From Pseudomonas antarctica (GTDB taxonomy: Bacteria; Pseudomonadota; Gammaproteobacteria; Pseudomonadales; Pseudomonadaceae): DNA of 64,000 nucleotides. Below, piece by piece: positions 55,910 to 64,000 of this stretch (positions are counted from its first letter, which is position 1; every line of letters starts with the position of its first letter). The notes below the pieces were generated by a model, which had not been told where the DNA came from, did not search any database, and saw only the letters and a list, made by a program, of their open reading frames with translations. The translations under genes and the position numbers were made by a program. The DNA is taken from assembly GCF_900624995.1 (NCBI RefSeq), contig NZ_UYXQ01000001.1, positions 62,001 to 126,000 on the forward strand. Direction: 5' to 3'.

Positions 55910-57307
55910 ATGCAGCATCCAGTGCGTACTGAACTCTGGGCCATTCTGCGGCTGTCAGGGCCGTTGATTGCCTCACAGTTGGCGCACATGTTGATGGTGC
56001 TGACCGACACCCTGATGATGGCCCGCCTGAGCCCCGAAGCCTTGGCCGGTGGCGGCCTGGGCGCAGCAAGCTATTCGTTCGTGGCGATTTTCTGCATCGG
56101 CGTGATTGCCGCTGTGGGCACCCTTGTGGCCATCCGCCACGGCGCGGGCGACATCGAAGGCGCCACCCGCCTGACCCAGGCCGGGCTTTGGCTCGCCTGG
56201 CTGATGGCCTTGGTGGCCGGCTTGCTGCTATGGAACCTCAAGCCCGTGCTGCTGATGTTTGGGCAAACCGAAACCAACGTGCACGCGGCAGGGCAATTCC
56301 TGACCATTCTGCCGTTCGCCCTGCCCGGCTACCTGAGCTTCATGGCCTTGCGTGGTTTCACCAGCGCCATCGGCAAGGCCACCCCGGTGATGGTGATCAG
56401 CCTGTGCGGTACGGTGCTCAACTACGTCCTCAACCACGCATTGATTGAAGGCATGTTTGGCCTGCCCAAATTGGGCTTGATGGGCATCGGCCTGGTCACT
56501 GCAATCGTCGCCAACAGCATGGCCTTGGCACTGATGTGGTACATCCGCAGTAACCGGGCTTACGCCGCCTACCCGCTGAGTTCGGGCCTACTGCGCCTCA
56601 ACACCCAGTATTTGCGCGAGTTGTGGCGCCTGGGCCTGCCGATTGGCGGCACCTATGCGGTGGAAGTCGGCTTGTTCGCCTTCGCGGCGCTGTGCATGGG
56701 CACCATGGGCAGTACGCAGTTGGCAGCCCACCAGATTGCCCTGCAGATTGTCTCGGTGGCGTTCATGGTGCCGGCGGGAATGTCGTACGCGATCACCATG
56801 CGCATCGGCCAGCATTACGGCGCCGGGCAGTTGCTGCAGGCACGCATGGCGGGACGCGTCGGCATCGGCTTTGGCGCGGTGGTGATGTTGGGATTTGCGG
56901 CGGTGTTGTGGCTGTTTTCCGACCCTCTTATCGGGCTCTTCCTCGACCACAACGACCCGGCCTTCCACGACGTTATCGTCCTGGCCGTCAGCTTGCTGGC
57001 CGTAGCCGCATGGTTTGAGCTGTTCGACGGTGTGCAAACCATCGCCATGGGCTGCATCCGTGGGCTGAAGGATGCCAAGACCACCTTTCTGGTGGGCTTG
57101 GGCTGCTATTGGCTGATCGGCGCGCCGGCGGCGTGGTTGATGGCCTTCACCCTCGGCTGGGGGCCAACCGGTGTGTGGTGGGGTTTGGCGCTGGGCCTGG
57201 CGTGTGCGGCCGTCAGCCTGACGTGGGCGTTTGAGGCGAAGATGAAGCGGATGATTCGCCGGGAGCCGGAAATACAGCCTGTATTTCGTGCCGCACAGAC
57301 AGAGTAA
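55910..57307 (+). CDS. MATE family multidrug efflux protein (NorM-like)
   Basis: 465 aa with twelve membrane helices in two bundles. Family segments: LSGPLIASQLAHMLMVLTDTLMMARLSPEALAG by context, GLMGIGLVTAIVANSMALALMWY, TQLAAHQIALQIVSVAFMVPAGMSYAITMRIGQHYGAG by context, and WFELFDGVQTIAMGCIRGLKD. It exports cationic drugs with Na+ or H+. The start could also be ATG 55904 or upstream to 55847; 55910 (MQHPVRTELW) begins just before the first helix. Probably controlled by the divergent LysR. Confidence 0.92.
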   Translation: MQHPVRTELWAILRLSGPLIASQLAHMLMVLTDTLMMARLSPEALAGGGLGAASYSFVAIFCIGVIAAVGTLVAIRHGAGDIEGATRLTQAGLWLAWLMALVAGLLLWNLKPVLLMFGQTETNVHAAGQFLTILPFALPGYLSFMALRGFTSAIGKATPVMVISLCGTVLNYVLNHALIEGMFGLPKLGLMGIGLVTAIVANSMALALMWYIRSNRAYAAYPLSSGLLRLNTQYLRELWRLGLPIGGTYAVEVGLFAFAALCMGTMGSTQLAAHQIALQIVSVAFMVPAGMSYAITMRIGQHYGAGQLLQARMAGRVGIGFGAVVMLGFAAVLWLFSDPLIGLFLDHNDPAFHDVIVLAVSLLAVAAWFELFDGVQTIAMGCIRGLKDAKTTFLVGLGCYWLIGAPAAWLMAFTLGWGPTGVWWGLALGLACAAVSLTWAFEAKMKRMIRREPEIQPVFRAAQTE

Positions 57308-57322
57308 AAGCCTTACTCGAGC

Positions 57323-57420
57323 AAAATGTGGGAGCGGGCTTGCTCGCGAATGCGGCGGATCAGTCGATAGGTTCGGTGACTGACACTCCGTATTCGCGAG
57401 CAAGCCCGCTCCCACATTTT
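57323..57420. repeat. Paired inverted REP element (REPIN), GCGGGCTTGCTCGCGAA class
   Basis: 29-bp perfectly inverted arms 57323-57351 and 57392-57420 around a 40-bp centre, the most intact example of this class in the window. It lies between the convergent MATE and EAL genes. Confidence 0.92.
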
Positions 57421-57436
57421 TGATTGGGCTCGCAAT

Positions 57437-59101
57437 TCAACCCAGCAGCGCCTGCTGGCTCTTACCGAAGGTCAAATACTCCACCAACTCCGGCAACGGC
57501 AACGGCTTGCTGATCAGGTAGCCCTGGGCTTGGTCGCAGCCGAACAAGCGCAACAGCGCCAGCTGCTCAGGGGTTTCCACGCCTTCGGCCACCACTTCCA
57601 GGTTGAGGTTGTGGGCCAGGTTGATCATGGCGTGCACCAGCTTGCGGTTTTCTTCGCGCTCCTCCATACCGCCGACAAAGCTCTTGTCGATCTTCAGCAA
57701 GGCAATGGGCAGGCTGTTGAGGTGCACAAAGGACGAAAACCCGGTGCCGAAGTCATCCAAGGAAAACCGCACACCCAAGCGGCCGAGGGCGTCCATGGTC
57801 TGTTTGACCAAGTCACTGCGACGCATCACGGCGGTTTCGGTCAGTTCGAATTCCAGCCACTGTGCCTCCACACCCCGCTCGGCAATCAGCCGGCTGAGGG
57901 TCGAGAGCAATTGGCTGTCCTGGAACTGTCGAAACGACAGGTTGACCGCCATGTGCAGCGGCGGCAGGCCGCGTTCGCGCAGGTCTTGCATGTCGCGCAG
58001 GGCCCGCGAGATCACCCAGTAGCCCAGCGGCACGATCAGGCCGCTTTGTTCGGCCAGCGGCACGAATTCGCTGGGCGCCAGCAGGCCGCGTTCGCCGTGG
58101 CGCCAGCGCACCAAGGCTTCCAGGCCGACGATATGCCCGTCGTCCAGGTCCAGGCGCGGTTGGTAGTGCAGTTCCAGTTCGTCACGGCGCAACGCACGGC
58201 GCAGTTCACTTTCCAGGTCGGCCAAGCTGCGTGCGTTGCGGTTGATACGTTCGTTGAAGATATGAAAAGTGCAGCCTTGAGTGCTTTTGGCTTGCTGCAT
58301 AGCGATGTGTGCGTGCCACATCAACGGGTCGGCACCGGCGCGCGCGCGGGCATGCGCCACGCCTAGGCTGCAGCCAATCAGCAGGCTTTCGCCATCCACC
58401 CAATAGGGTTCGGCCATGGCTTCGGTGATGCGTTCAGCCATCCACTCAGCACGCTGGGGCGCGCGGCGGGTGTCAATCAGCAGGGCGAATTCGTCGCTGC
58501 CAAGGCGCGCCAGTTGATCGCCGGCTTCGAGCTGGCCCTTAAGGCGCGAGACCACTTGCAAGATCAGCCGGTCACCGGCCTGGTGGCCTAATGCGTCGTT
58601 GGCATGCCGGAAATTGTCGAGATCGAGGTGGCCGAGGGCCAGGCCGCGGCCTTCGTTTTCAGCCAATCGCGCCGCCAGCAAGGTCTGGAACCCCTGGCGA
58701 TTGGCGATACCCGTGAGCGGGTCCTGTTCGGCCAGGCGCTGTAAAGTCGTCTCCAGCACGCCGCGCTCGCGGACATGGCGCAAGCAGCGGCGCAACGTGT
58801 CGGCATCCAATACATCGCGGATCAACCAATCGCTCACACCCAGCGGCGAAACCAGCGGTTCCTGTTCCAACAGCAATACACACGGCAGATTGCAGCGGCC
58901 GGGGCCGGGTTGCAGGCTGGGCGTGGTCAATAGCACGGCACTGTGATCGTCATCGAACAGACGACTCACCGAGTCCCAGTTGGGCGCACTGATCAGCACA
59001 GCCCCATCGCCCATCGGCGCCAGGCACTCGCGCAACAACGCTGCCCACGCTGGCTCATCGGCCAGTAGCAGCAAACGCAAGGGTTCGACAGGCGTAGACA
59101 A
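57437..59101 (-). CDS. GGDEF-EAL protein, probable c-di-GMP phosphodiesterase
   Basis: 554 aa, cytoplasmic. Residues 1-110 look like a degenerate receiver domain (LRLLLLADEPAWAALLREC). The GGDEF domain (about 125-285) carries GSDEF at 201-205 in place of GGDEF, so cyclase activity is doubtful. The EAL domain (about 300-550) keeps GLEALVRWRH (EAL 328-330), the DDFGTGFSSF loop, KIDKSFV, AEGVET and QGYLISKPLP, so it should hydrolyse c-di-GMP. The locus beside rep matches proE (PA5295) of P. aeruginosa, a phosphodiesterase affecting exopolysaccharide. A Fur-like palindrome lies upstream. Confidence 0.88.
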   Translation of the reverse strand: MSTPVEPLRLLLLADEPAWAALLRECLAPMGDGAVLISAPNWDSVSRLFDDDHSAVLLTTPSLQPGPGRCNLPCVLLLEQEPLVSPLGVSDWLIRDVLDADTLRRCLRHVRERGVLETTLQRLAEQDPLTGIANRQGFQTLLAARLAENEGRGLALGHLDLDNFRHANDALGHQAGDRLILQVVSRLKGQLEAGDQLARLGSDEFALLIDTRRAPQRAEWMAERITEAMAEPYWVDGESLLIGCSLGVAHARARAGADPLMWHAHIAMQQAKSTQGCTFHIFNERINRNARSLADLESELRRALRRDELELHYQPRLDLDDGHIVGLEALVRWRHGERGLLAPSEFVPLAEQSGLIVPLGYWVISRALRDMQDLRERGLPPLHMAVNLSFRQFQDSQLLSTLSRLIAERGVEAQWLEFELTETAVMRRSDLVKQTMDALGRLGVRFSLDDFGTGFSSFVHLNSLPIALLKIDKSFVGGMEEREENRKLVHAMINLAHNLNLEVVAEGVETPEQLALLRLFGCDQAQGYLISKPLPLPELVEYLTFGKSQQALLG

Positions 59102-59157
59102 GCTAGCTCCCTAGACTCTGCAAAATTTCGTTGGCGGCCGGCATTATGACGCGCGGC

Positions 59158-59186
59158 CTGATAATCACCAATGATAAGGGTTATCA
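59158..59186 (-). promoter_or_regulatory. Fur-box-like site upstream of the GGDEF-EAL gene
   Basis: TGATAAGGGTTATCA (59172-59186) matches the 7-1-7 Fur consensus TGATAAT-N-ATTATCA at 12 of 14 positions. A further half-like TGATAAT starts at 59158, so overlapping dimers are possible. It sits 57-85 bp upstream of the minus-strand start at 59101 and about 170 bp from rep. Confidence 0.5.
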
Positions 59187-59357
59187 AATACGCTAGCTGT
59201 AAGGATTAGCCTCAGAAAGCCCCTACATCCTGCGGCAAAGTATCAAAACCGGCAAATATAGATCGAGTGGTACGTCACACTGTCGTTCTGTAAGAGCAGA
59301 ATCCTGCGAGCCTGTTAAAATGCCCGCCCTTTTGAACAACGACGCCTAAAATTCTGT

Positions 59358-61367
59358 ATGTCCCGACTCAATCCCCGGCAGCAAGAAGCCGTGAACTACG
59401 TCGGCGGCCCTCTATTGGTGCTCGCCGGTGCTGGCTCCGGCAAGACCAGCGTGATCACCCGCAAGATCGCGCACCTGATCCAGAACTGCGGCATCCGCGC
59501 CCAGTACATCGTCGCCATGACCTTTACTAACAAGGCGGCGCGCGAAATGAAAGAGCGTGTCGGCACGCTGCTCAAGGGCGGCGAAGGCCGTGGCCTCACC
59601 GTGTGTACCTTCCACAACCTGGGCCTGAACATCATCCGCAAGGAGCATGCACGGCTGGGCTATAAGCCGGGCTTCTCGATCTTCGATGAGACCGATGTGA
59701 AGTCGCTGATGACTGACATCATGCAAAAGGAGTACGCAGGCGACGACGGCGTGGATGAGATCAAGAACATGATCGGCGCCTGGAAAAACGACCTGATCCT
59801 GCCGCCCCAGGCCCTGGAAAACGCACGCAACCCCAAGGAACAGACCGCCGCCATTGTCTACACCCACTATCAGCGCACGCTCAAGGCGTTCAACGCAGTG
59901 GACTTCGACGACCTGATCCTGCTGCCGGTGAAACTGTTCGAGGAACACGCCGACATCCTCGAAAAATGGCAGAACAAAGTCCGCTACCTGCTGGTGGACG
60001 AATACCAGGACACCAACGCCAGCCAATACCTGCTGGTGAAAATGCTGATCGGCAAGCGCAACCAGTTCACCGTGGTAGGCGACGACGACCAGTCGATCTA
60101 CGCCTGGCGTGGCGCGCGCCCGGAAAACCTGATGCTGCTCAAGGACGACTACCCGTCCCTGAAAGTGGTGATGCTGGAGCAGAACTACCGCTCCACCAGC
60201 CGCATCCTGCGCTGCGCCAACGTGCTCATCTCCAACAACCCCCACGAGTTTGAAAAACAACTGTGGAGCGAGATGGGCCATGGCGACGAGATTCGCGTGA
60301 TCCGTTGCCGCAACGAAGACGCTGAAGCCGAGCGCGTAGCCGTCGAATTGCTGACGCTGCACCTGCGTACCGATCGGCCCTACAGCGACTTTGCGATCCT
60401 GTATCGCGGCAACTACCAGGCCAAGCTGATCGAGCTGAAGCTGCAGCACCACCAGATTCCCTATCGGCTTTCGGGTGGCAACAGCTTTTTCGGACGCCAG
60501 GAAGTAAAAGACCTGATGGCCTACTTCCGCCTGATCGTGAACCCGGACGACGACAACGCCTTCCTGCGCGTGATCAACGTGCCGCGTCGGGAGATCGGCT
60601 CCACCACCCTGGAAAAGCTCGGTAACTACGCCACCGAACGCAAGATCTCGATGTACGCCGCCACCGACGAAATCGGCCTGGGCGAACACCTGGACACGCG
60701 CTTCACCGACCGCCTGTCGCGCTTCAAACGCTTCATGGACAAGGTGCGCGAGCAGTGCGCCGGCGAAGATCCGATCAGCGCGCTGCGCAGCATGGTCATG
60801 GACATCGACTATGAAAACTGGCTGCGCACCAACAGTTCCAGCGACAAAGCCGCCGATTACCGCATGGGCAACGTCTGGTTCCTGATCGAAGCGTTGAAAA
60901 ACACGCTGGAGAAGGACGAAGACGGCGAGATGACTGTCGAAGACGCCATCGGCAAGCTGGTGCTGCGCGACATGCTCGAGCGCCAGCAAGAAGAGGAAGA
61001 CGGTGCCGAAGGCGTGCAGATGATGACCTTGCATGCCTCCAAGGGCTTGGAATTCCCCTACGTGTTCATCATGGGCATGGAAGAGGAAATCCTCCCGCAC
61101 CGTTCCAGTATCGAAGCCGACACCATCGAAGAAGAACGGCGCCTGGCCTACGTGGGCATTACCCGCGCGCGTCAAACCCTGGCCTTCACCTTTGCCGCGA
61201 AACGTAAGCAATACGGCGAAATCATCGATTGTGCCCCCAGCCGGTTCCTCGACGAGCTACCGCCGGACGACCTGGCCTGGGAAGGCAATGACGACACCCC
61301 GACCGAGGTGAAGGCCGTTCGCGGCAACACCGCCTTGGCGGATATACGCGCGATGTTAAAGCGCTAG
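59358..61367 (+). CDS. rep: ATP-dependent DNA helicase Rep
   Basis: 669 aa SF1A helicase that clears proteins from DNA ahead of replication forks, moving 3' to 5'. Motifs: Q-motif NPRQQEAVNYVGGPLLVLAGAGSGKTSVITRKI (Walker A GAGSGKT), Ia AMTFTNKAAREMKERV, II VDEYQDTNASQY, III GDDDQSIYAWRGA, IV LEQNYRSTSRI, V MTLHASKGLEFPYVFIMGMEE, VI EERRLAYVGITRARQTL. Length and the C-terminus fit Rep rather than UvrD. 256 bp separates it from the EAL gene start. Confidence 0.97.
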   Translation: MSRLNPRQQEAVNYVGGPLLVLAGAGSGKTSVITRKIAHLIQNCGIRAQYIVAMTFTNKAAREMKERVGTLLKGGEGRGLTVCTFHNLGLNIIRKEHARLGYKPGFSIFDETDVKSLMTDIMQKEYAGDDGVDEIKNMIGAWKNDLILPPQALENARNPKEQTAAIVYTHYQRTLKAFNAVDFDDLILLPVKLFEEHADILEKWQNKVRYLLVDEYQDTNASQYLLVKMLIGKRNQFTVVGDDDQSIYAWRGARPENLMLLKDDYPSLKVVMLEQNYRSTSRILRCANVLISNNPHEFEKQLWSEMGHGDEIRVIRCRNEDAEAERVAVELLTLHLRTDRPYSDFAILYRGNYQAKLIELKLQHHQIPYRLSGGNSFFGRQEVKDLMAYFRLIVNPDDDNAFLRVINVPRREIGSTTLEKLGNYATERKISMYAATDEIGLGEHLDTRFTDRLSRFKRFMDKVREQCAGEDPISALRSMVMDIDYENWLRTNSSSDKAADYRMGNVWFLIEALKNTLEKDEDGEMTVEDAIGKLVLRDMLERQQEEEDGAEGVQMMTLHASKGLEFPYVFIMGMEEEILPHRSSIEADTIEEERRLAYVGITRARQTLAFTFAAKRKQYGEIIDCAPSRFLDELPPDDLAWEGNDDTPTEVKAVRGNTALADIRAMLKR

Positions 61368-61413
61368 AATCGACTACTTTTTAATCTACTTTCGGCGCAC
61401 ACCGCGCCATTAG

Positions 61414-61998
<585 letters not shown>

Positions 61999-62006
61999 TC
62001 GATAAC

Positions 62007-62024
62007 ACCCCAAATAATTGGGGT
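62007..62024 (+). terminator. Short hairpin after xpt
   Basis: ACCCCAA-ATAA-TTGGGGT, perfect 7-bp stem 8 bp after the stop codon. No T-run follows, so termination strength is uncertain; the REP hairpin just downstream may do this job. Confidence 0.4.
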
Positions 62025-62036
62025 GGGCACAATTCA

Positions 62037-62070
62037 AAATGTGGGAGCTGGCTTGCCTGCTCCCACATTT
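62037..62070. repeat. Solo REP hairpin
   Basis: AAATGTGGGAGC / GCTCCCACATTT arms around TGGCTTGCCT, core as in the 17912 class. Between the convergent xpt and acetyl-CoA hydrolase-family genes. Confidence 0.85.
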
Positions 62071-62085
62071 GATTTGTGGTGCCTG

Positions 62086-64000
62086 TCAGTGCGCGGTGGC
62101 CTGCAGGCCGGCGAGCAGCAAACGCTGGTAAAGATCCTCTTTCAGCCCGTCCGGCTTGTCCAGCCGCATCCGCTCCAGATGCTTGGGAAACACCTGCGAC
62201 TCCGGTGCGTCCAGCGCCGCCTTGCCCAGCTCCAGAATCTCCGTCAGCTTGAATTTGCTCTTGAGCCAGTTCAATGCTCGCAACAGATCCTTTTCCTCCT
62301 CCGTGAAGTCGGAGCCCAACGGATACTCCGGAAACAAACGGCGATGTCGCGCCTGAATATCCTGGAGCCGCTGCGGCGTATTGTCGGCAAAGCGCGGGGC
62401 CAGCTGGAAATCCTTGGGCAACTTGCCAGCCTTTTGCGCCTGTTCGATCAAGTCACCCTGAAAGCGCGAGTCGGTAATATTCAGCAGCGCCTCAATCACT
62501 TTGGCATCTGTCTGCCCACGCAAATCGGCAATCCCGTACTCGGTGATCACGATATCGCGCAGGTGGCGAGGAATGGTGCAGTGGCCGTACTCCCAGACGA
62601 TATTGGAACTGACCTCACCCGCCGACTCGCGCCAGCTGCGCAGGATCAGGATCGAACGCGCGCCTTCCAATGCATGGCCCTGAGCAACGAAGTTGTATTG
62701 CCCGCCGACGCCGCTGAGCACGCGGCCGTCTTCCAACTGATCAGCGACACCTGCGCCGAGCAGCGTCACTATGATCGCGCTGTTGATAAACCGCGCGTCC
62801 AGGCGCTGCAGGCGCTTGAGTTCTTCCTGACCGTAGAGCTCGTTGATGTAGCTGATGCGGGTCATGTTGAATTCCAGGCGCTTGGCGTGAGTCATTTCCT
62901 GCAAGCGCTGGTAAAAACTGCGCGGCCCGAGGAAGAAGCCGCCATGAATCGAAATGCCGTCAGGTTGAGCTGCGTCATCCAGAGTGCCTGCGTTGGCTTG
63001 CTGCTGTGTCGCCACATCTGGGTAGACCTTGCGACGGATAATCCCGGCATCGGCCAGTACCAGCAGGCCGTTGACGAACATTTCGCTGCAACCGTACAAG
63101 CCATGGGCGAACGGCGCGACGCCGCCCTCATGGCTGATCAGCGGCGCCCATTGGTACACATCGAGGTCGGTCAACAGCAATCGATAGGCTTCGTTGTCGG
63201 CTTGACGCGCCAGCAAGGCGGCGGTCAGCGCATCGCCCATGGAGCCGATGCCGATCTGCAAGGTGCCGCCATCGCGCACCAAGGTACTGGCATGCAGACC
63301 GATAAAGTGGTCCTGAAAACCCACGGGCATGTTCGGTGTGGAGAACAGCGTGGTGCTGTCCTTTTTGTCGATCAAATAGTCGAATTCTCCCATGCCCCAT
63401 TCGGCGTCGCCGGGCATGTAGGGCAAGTCGCTGTGCACCTGGCCAACGATCAGAATGGTTTCCCCTGCCTCGCGGCGCTTCTCGATCATGGGCAGCAGGT
63501 CGAGCGTGATATCGGGGTTGCAGCTCAAACTCAGGCGATCCGGATGCTCGGTGCTGCTGGCCACCAACTGCGCCACCAGATTCAGGCCGGCAGCGTTGAT
63601 ATCTCGTGCCGCGTGGCTGTAATTGCTGCTGACGTAATCCTGCTGCGCCGACGCACTGTGAAGCAGGCTGCCGGGTTGCATGAAGAACTGCTGCACGCGG
63701 ATATTGGCCGGCAGGCTGTCCTTGTGCAGGTCAGCGAGAAAATCCAGCTCAGGGTAATCACCGAACACCCGCTCGATAAAGGGTTCGAGAAAGCGCCTTT
63801 GCAAACCATCGCCCATGGTTGGGCGGCCCAAGGCCAGCGCGGTGTAAATCGTCAGCGCCCGCTCCGGCAACGTGGCGATGCGCCGGTACAGCGCGTTGAC
63901 GAACAGGTTGGGCTTGCCCAAGCCAAGGGGCATGCCCATGTGGATATGCGCGGGCAAACGCGCCAGTACGTCGTCAACTGCTTGCTCGATTGAACACAAC
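62086..64000 (-). CDS. Acetyl-CoA hydrolase/transferase family protein (5' end probably off window)
   Basis: At least 637 aa read on the minus strand. The first in-frame start in the window is a TTG at 63999, and the segment CSIEQAVDDVLARLPAHIH looks like the family N-terminus, so only a few residues are probably missing. The C-terminal AcetylCoA_hyd_C domain is visible (QYNFVAQGHALEGARSILIL, TIPRHLRDIVITEYGIADLRGQTDAKVIEALLNI by context). These enzymes hydrolyse acyl-CoA or transfer CoA to organic acids; specificity unknown. It is longer than the typical 500-aa family members because of an N-terminal and a C-terminal extension. Confidence 0.82.
   Translation of the reverse strand, partial: LCSIEQAVDDVLARLPAHIHMGMPLGLGKPNLFVNALYRRIATLPERALTIYTALALGRPTMGDGLQRRFLEPFIERVFGDYPELDFLADLHKDSLPANIRVQQFFMQPGSLLHSASAQQDYVSSNYSHAARDINAAGLNLVAQLVASSTEHPDRLSLSCNPDITLDLLPMIEKRREAGETILIVGQVHSDLPYMPGDAEWGMGEFDYLIDKKDSTTLFSTPNMPVGFQDHFIGLHASTLVRDGGTLQIGIGSMGDALTAALLARQADNEAYRLLLTDLDVYQWAPLISHEGGVAPFAHGLYGCSEMFVNGLLVLADAGIIRRKVYPDVATQQQANAGTLDDAAQPDGISIHGGFFLGPRSFYQRLQEMTHAKRLEFNMTRISYINELYGQEELKRLQRLDARFINSAIIVTLLGAGVADQLEDGRVLSGVGGQYNFVAQGHALEGARSILILRSWRESAGEVSSNIVWEYGHCTIPRHLRDIVITEYGIADLRGQTDAKVIEALLNITDSRFQGDLIEQAQKAGKLPKDFQLAPRFADNTPQRLQDIQARHRRLFPEYPLGSDFTEEEKDLLRALNWLKSKFKLTEILELGKAALDAPESQVFPKHLERMRLDKPDGLKEDLYQRLLLAGLQATAH

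Noticed and set aside
59412-61211. 599-codon open frame antisense to rep
   Set aside because: Composition artefact opposite a complete helicase gene; no domain, signal or ribosome site.
62023-63993. 656-codon open frame antisense to the acetyl-CoA hydrolase-family gene
   Set aside because: Same reason; the minus strand holds the recognisable protein.

Overview
The window is a GC-rich, densely coding stretch of a Pseudomonas chromosome, almost certainly from the P. fluorescens group. The basis is gene content and order: ppx-ppk-hemB, algP, algQ, hemY-X-D-C, algR, argH, cyaA, rnk, cyaY, lppL-lysA-dapF-xerC, sutA, amtB-glnK, comM, a MATE/LysR pair, an EAL protein and rep-xpt follow the order known from P. 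aeruginosa. The second basis is the short palindromic REP elements of the type common in P. fluorescens. No rRNA, tRNA, CRISPR array, insertion sequence or prophage was seen, and every recognised gene is intact apart from the two cut by the window edges.

Layout. 1-3813 (minus): a chaperone-usher fimbrial operon (pilin, chaperone, usher; the usher runs off the left edge), with a hairpin between pilin and chaperone and an AT-rich upstream region. 4298-9183: polyphosphate turnover (ppx, ppk) and hemB. 9392-14484: DedA, a sterol-desaturase-like protein, ElbB, YaiI and a cytochrome c-FTR1 iron permease fusion. 14741-17884: a four-gene envelope operon (COG3014 lipoprotein, YcfL, LpoB, LpoB-like). 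18022-24305: LysE exporter, MscS, ABC-F, the histone-like AlgP with its 39-bp repeat array, an FKBP and AlgQ. 24517-30252: DsbB and hemY-X-D-C with algR. 30754-37875: argH, GST, small conserved genes, class I adenylate cyclase, rnk, DUF1289 and cyaY.

38114-42696 is a compact plus-strand operon for lysine/diaminopimelate synthesis and chromosome-dimer resolution (lppL-lysA-dapF-DUF484-xerC-HAD). 42842-47969 holds sutA, yjbQ, amtB-glnK (nitrogen sensing), ubiK and comM. 48071-59101 is more accessory: a TetR regulator facing an ABC-type membrane protein without an ATPase across two tandem palindromic operators, a benzoate-type transporter facing a MocR regulator, a chemoreceptor, a LysR/MATE pair and a GGDEF-EAL protein with an altered GGDEF motif. 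59358-64000 holds rep, xpt and an acetyl-CoA hydrolase-family gene cut by the right edge.

The most informative non-coding signals are: (i) tandem TetR operators at 48693-48730; (ii) a near-consensus Anr/FNR box placed correctly for a hemC promoter; (iii) a Fur-box-like palindrome ahead of the EAL gene; (iv) no AlgZ/FimS kinase gene next to algR, where only about 500 bp of unexplained DNA lies; (v) four two-armed REP hairpins of three sequence classes plus several solo REPs; (vi) a hairpin that could set the pilin to chaperone ratio. No clearly new multi-gene system was found. The best candidates for undescribed biology are the TetR/ABC-membrane module and the envelope lipoprotein operon.
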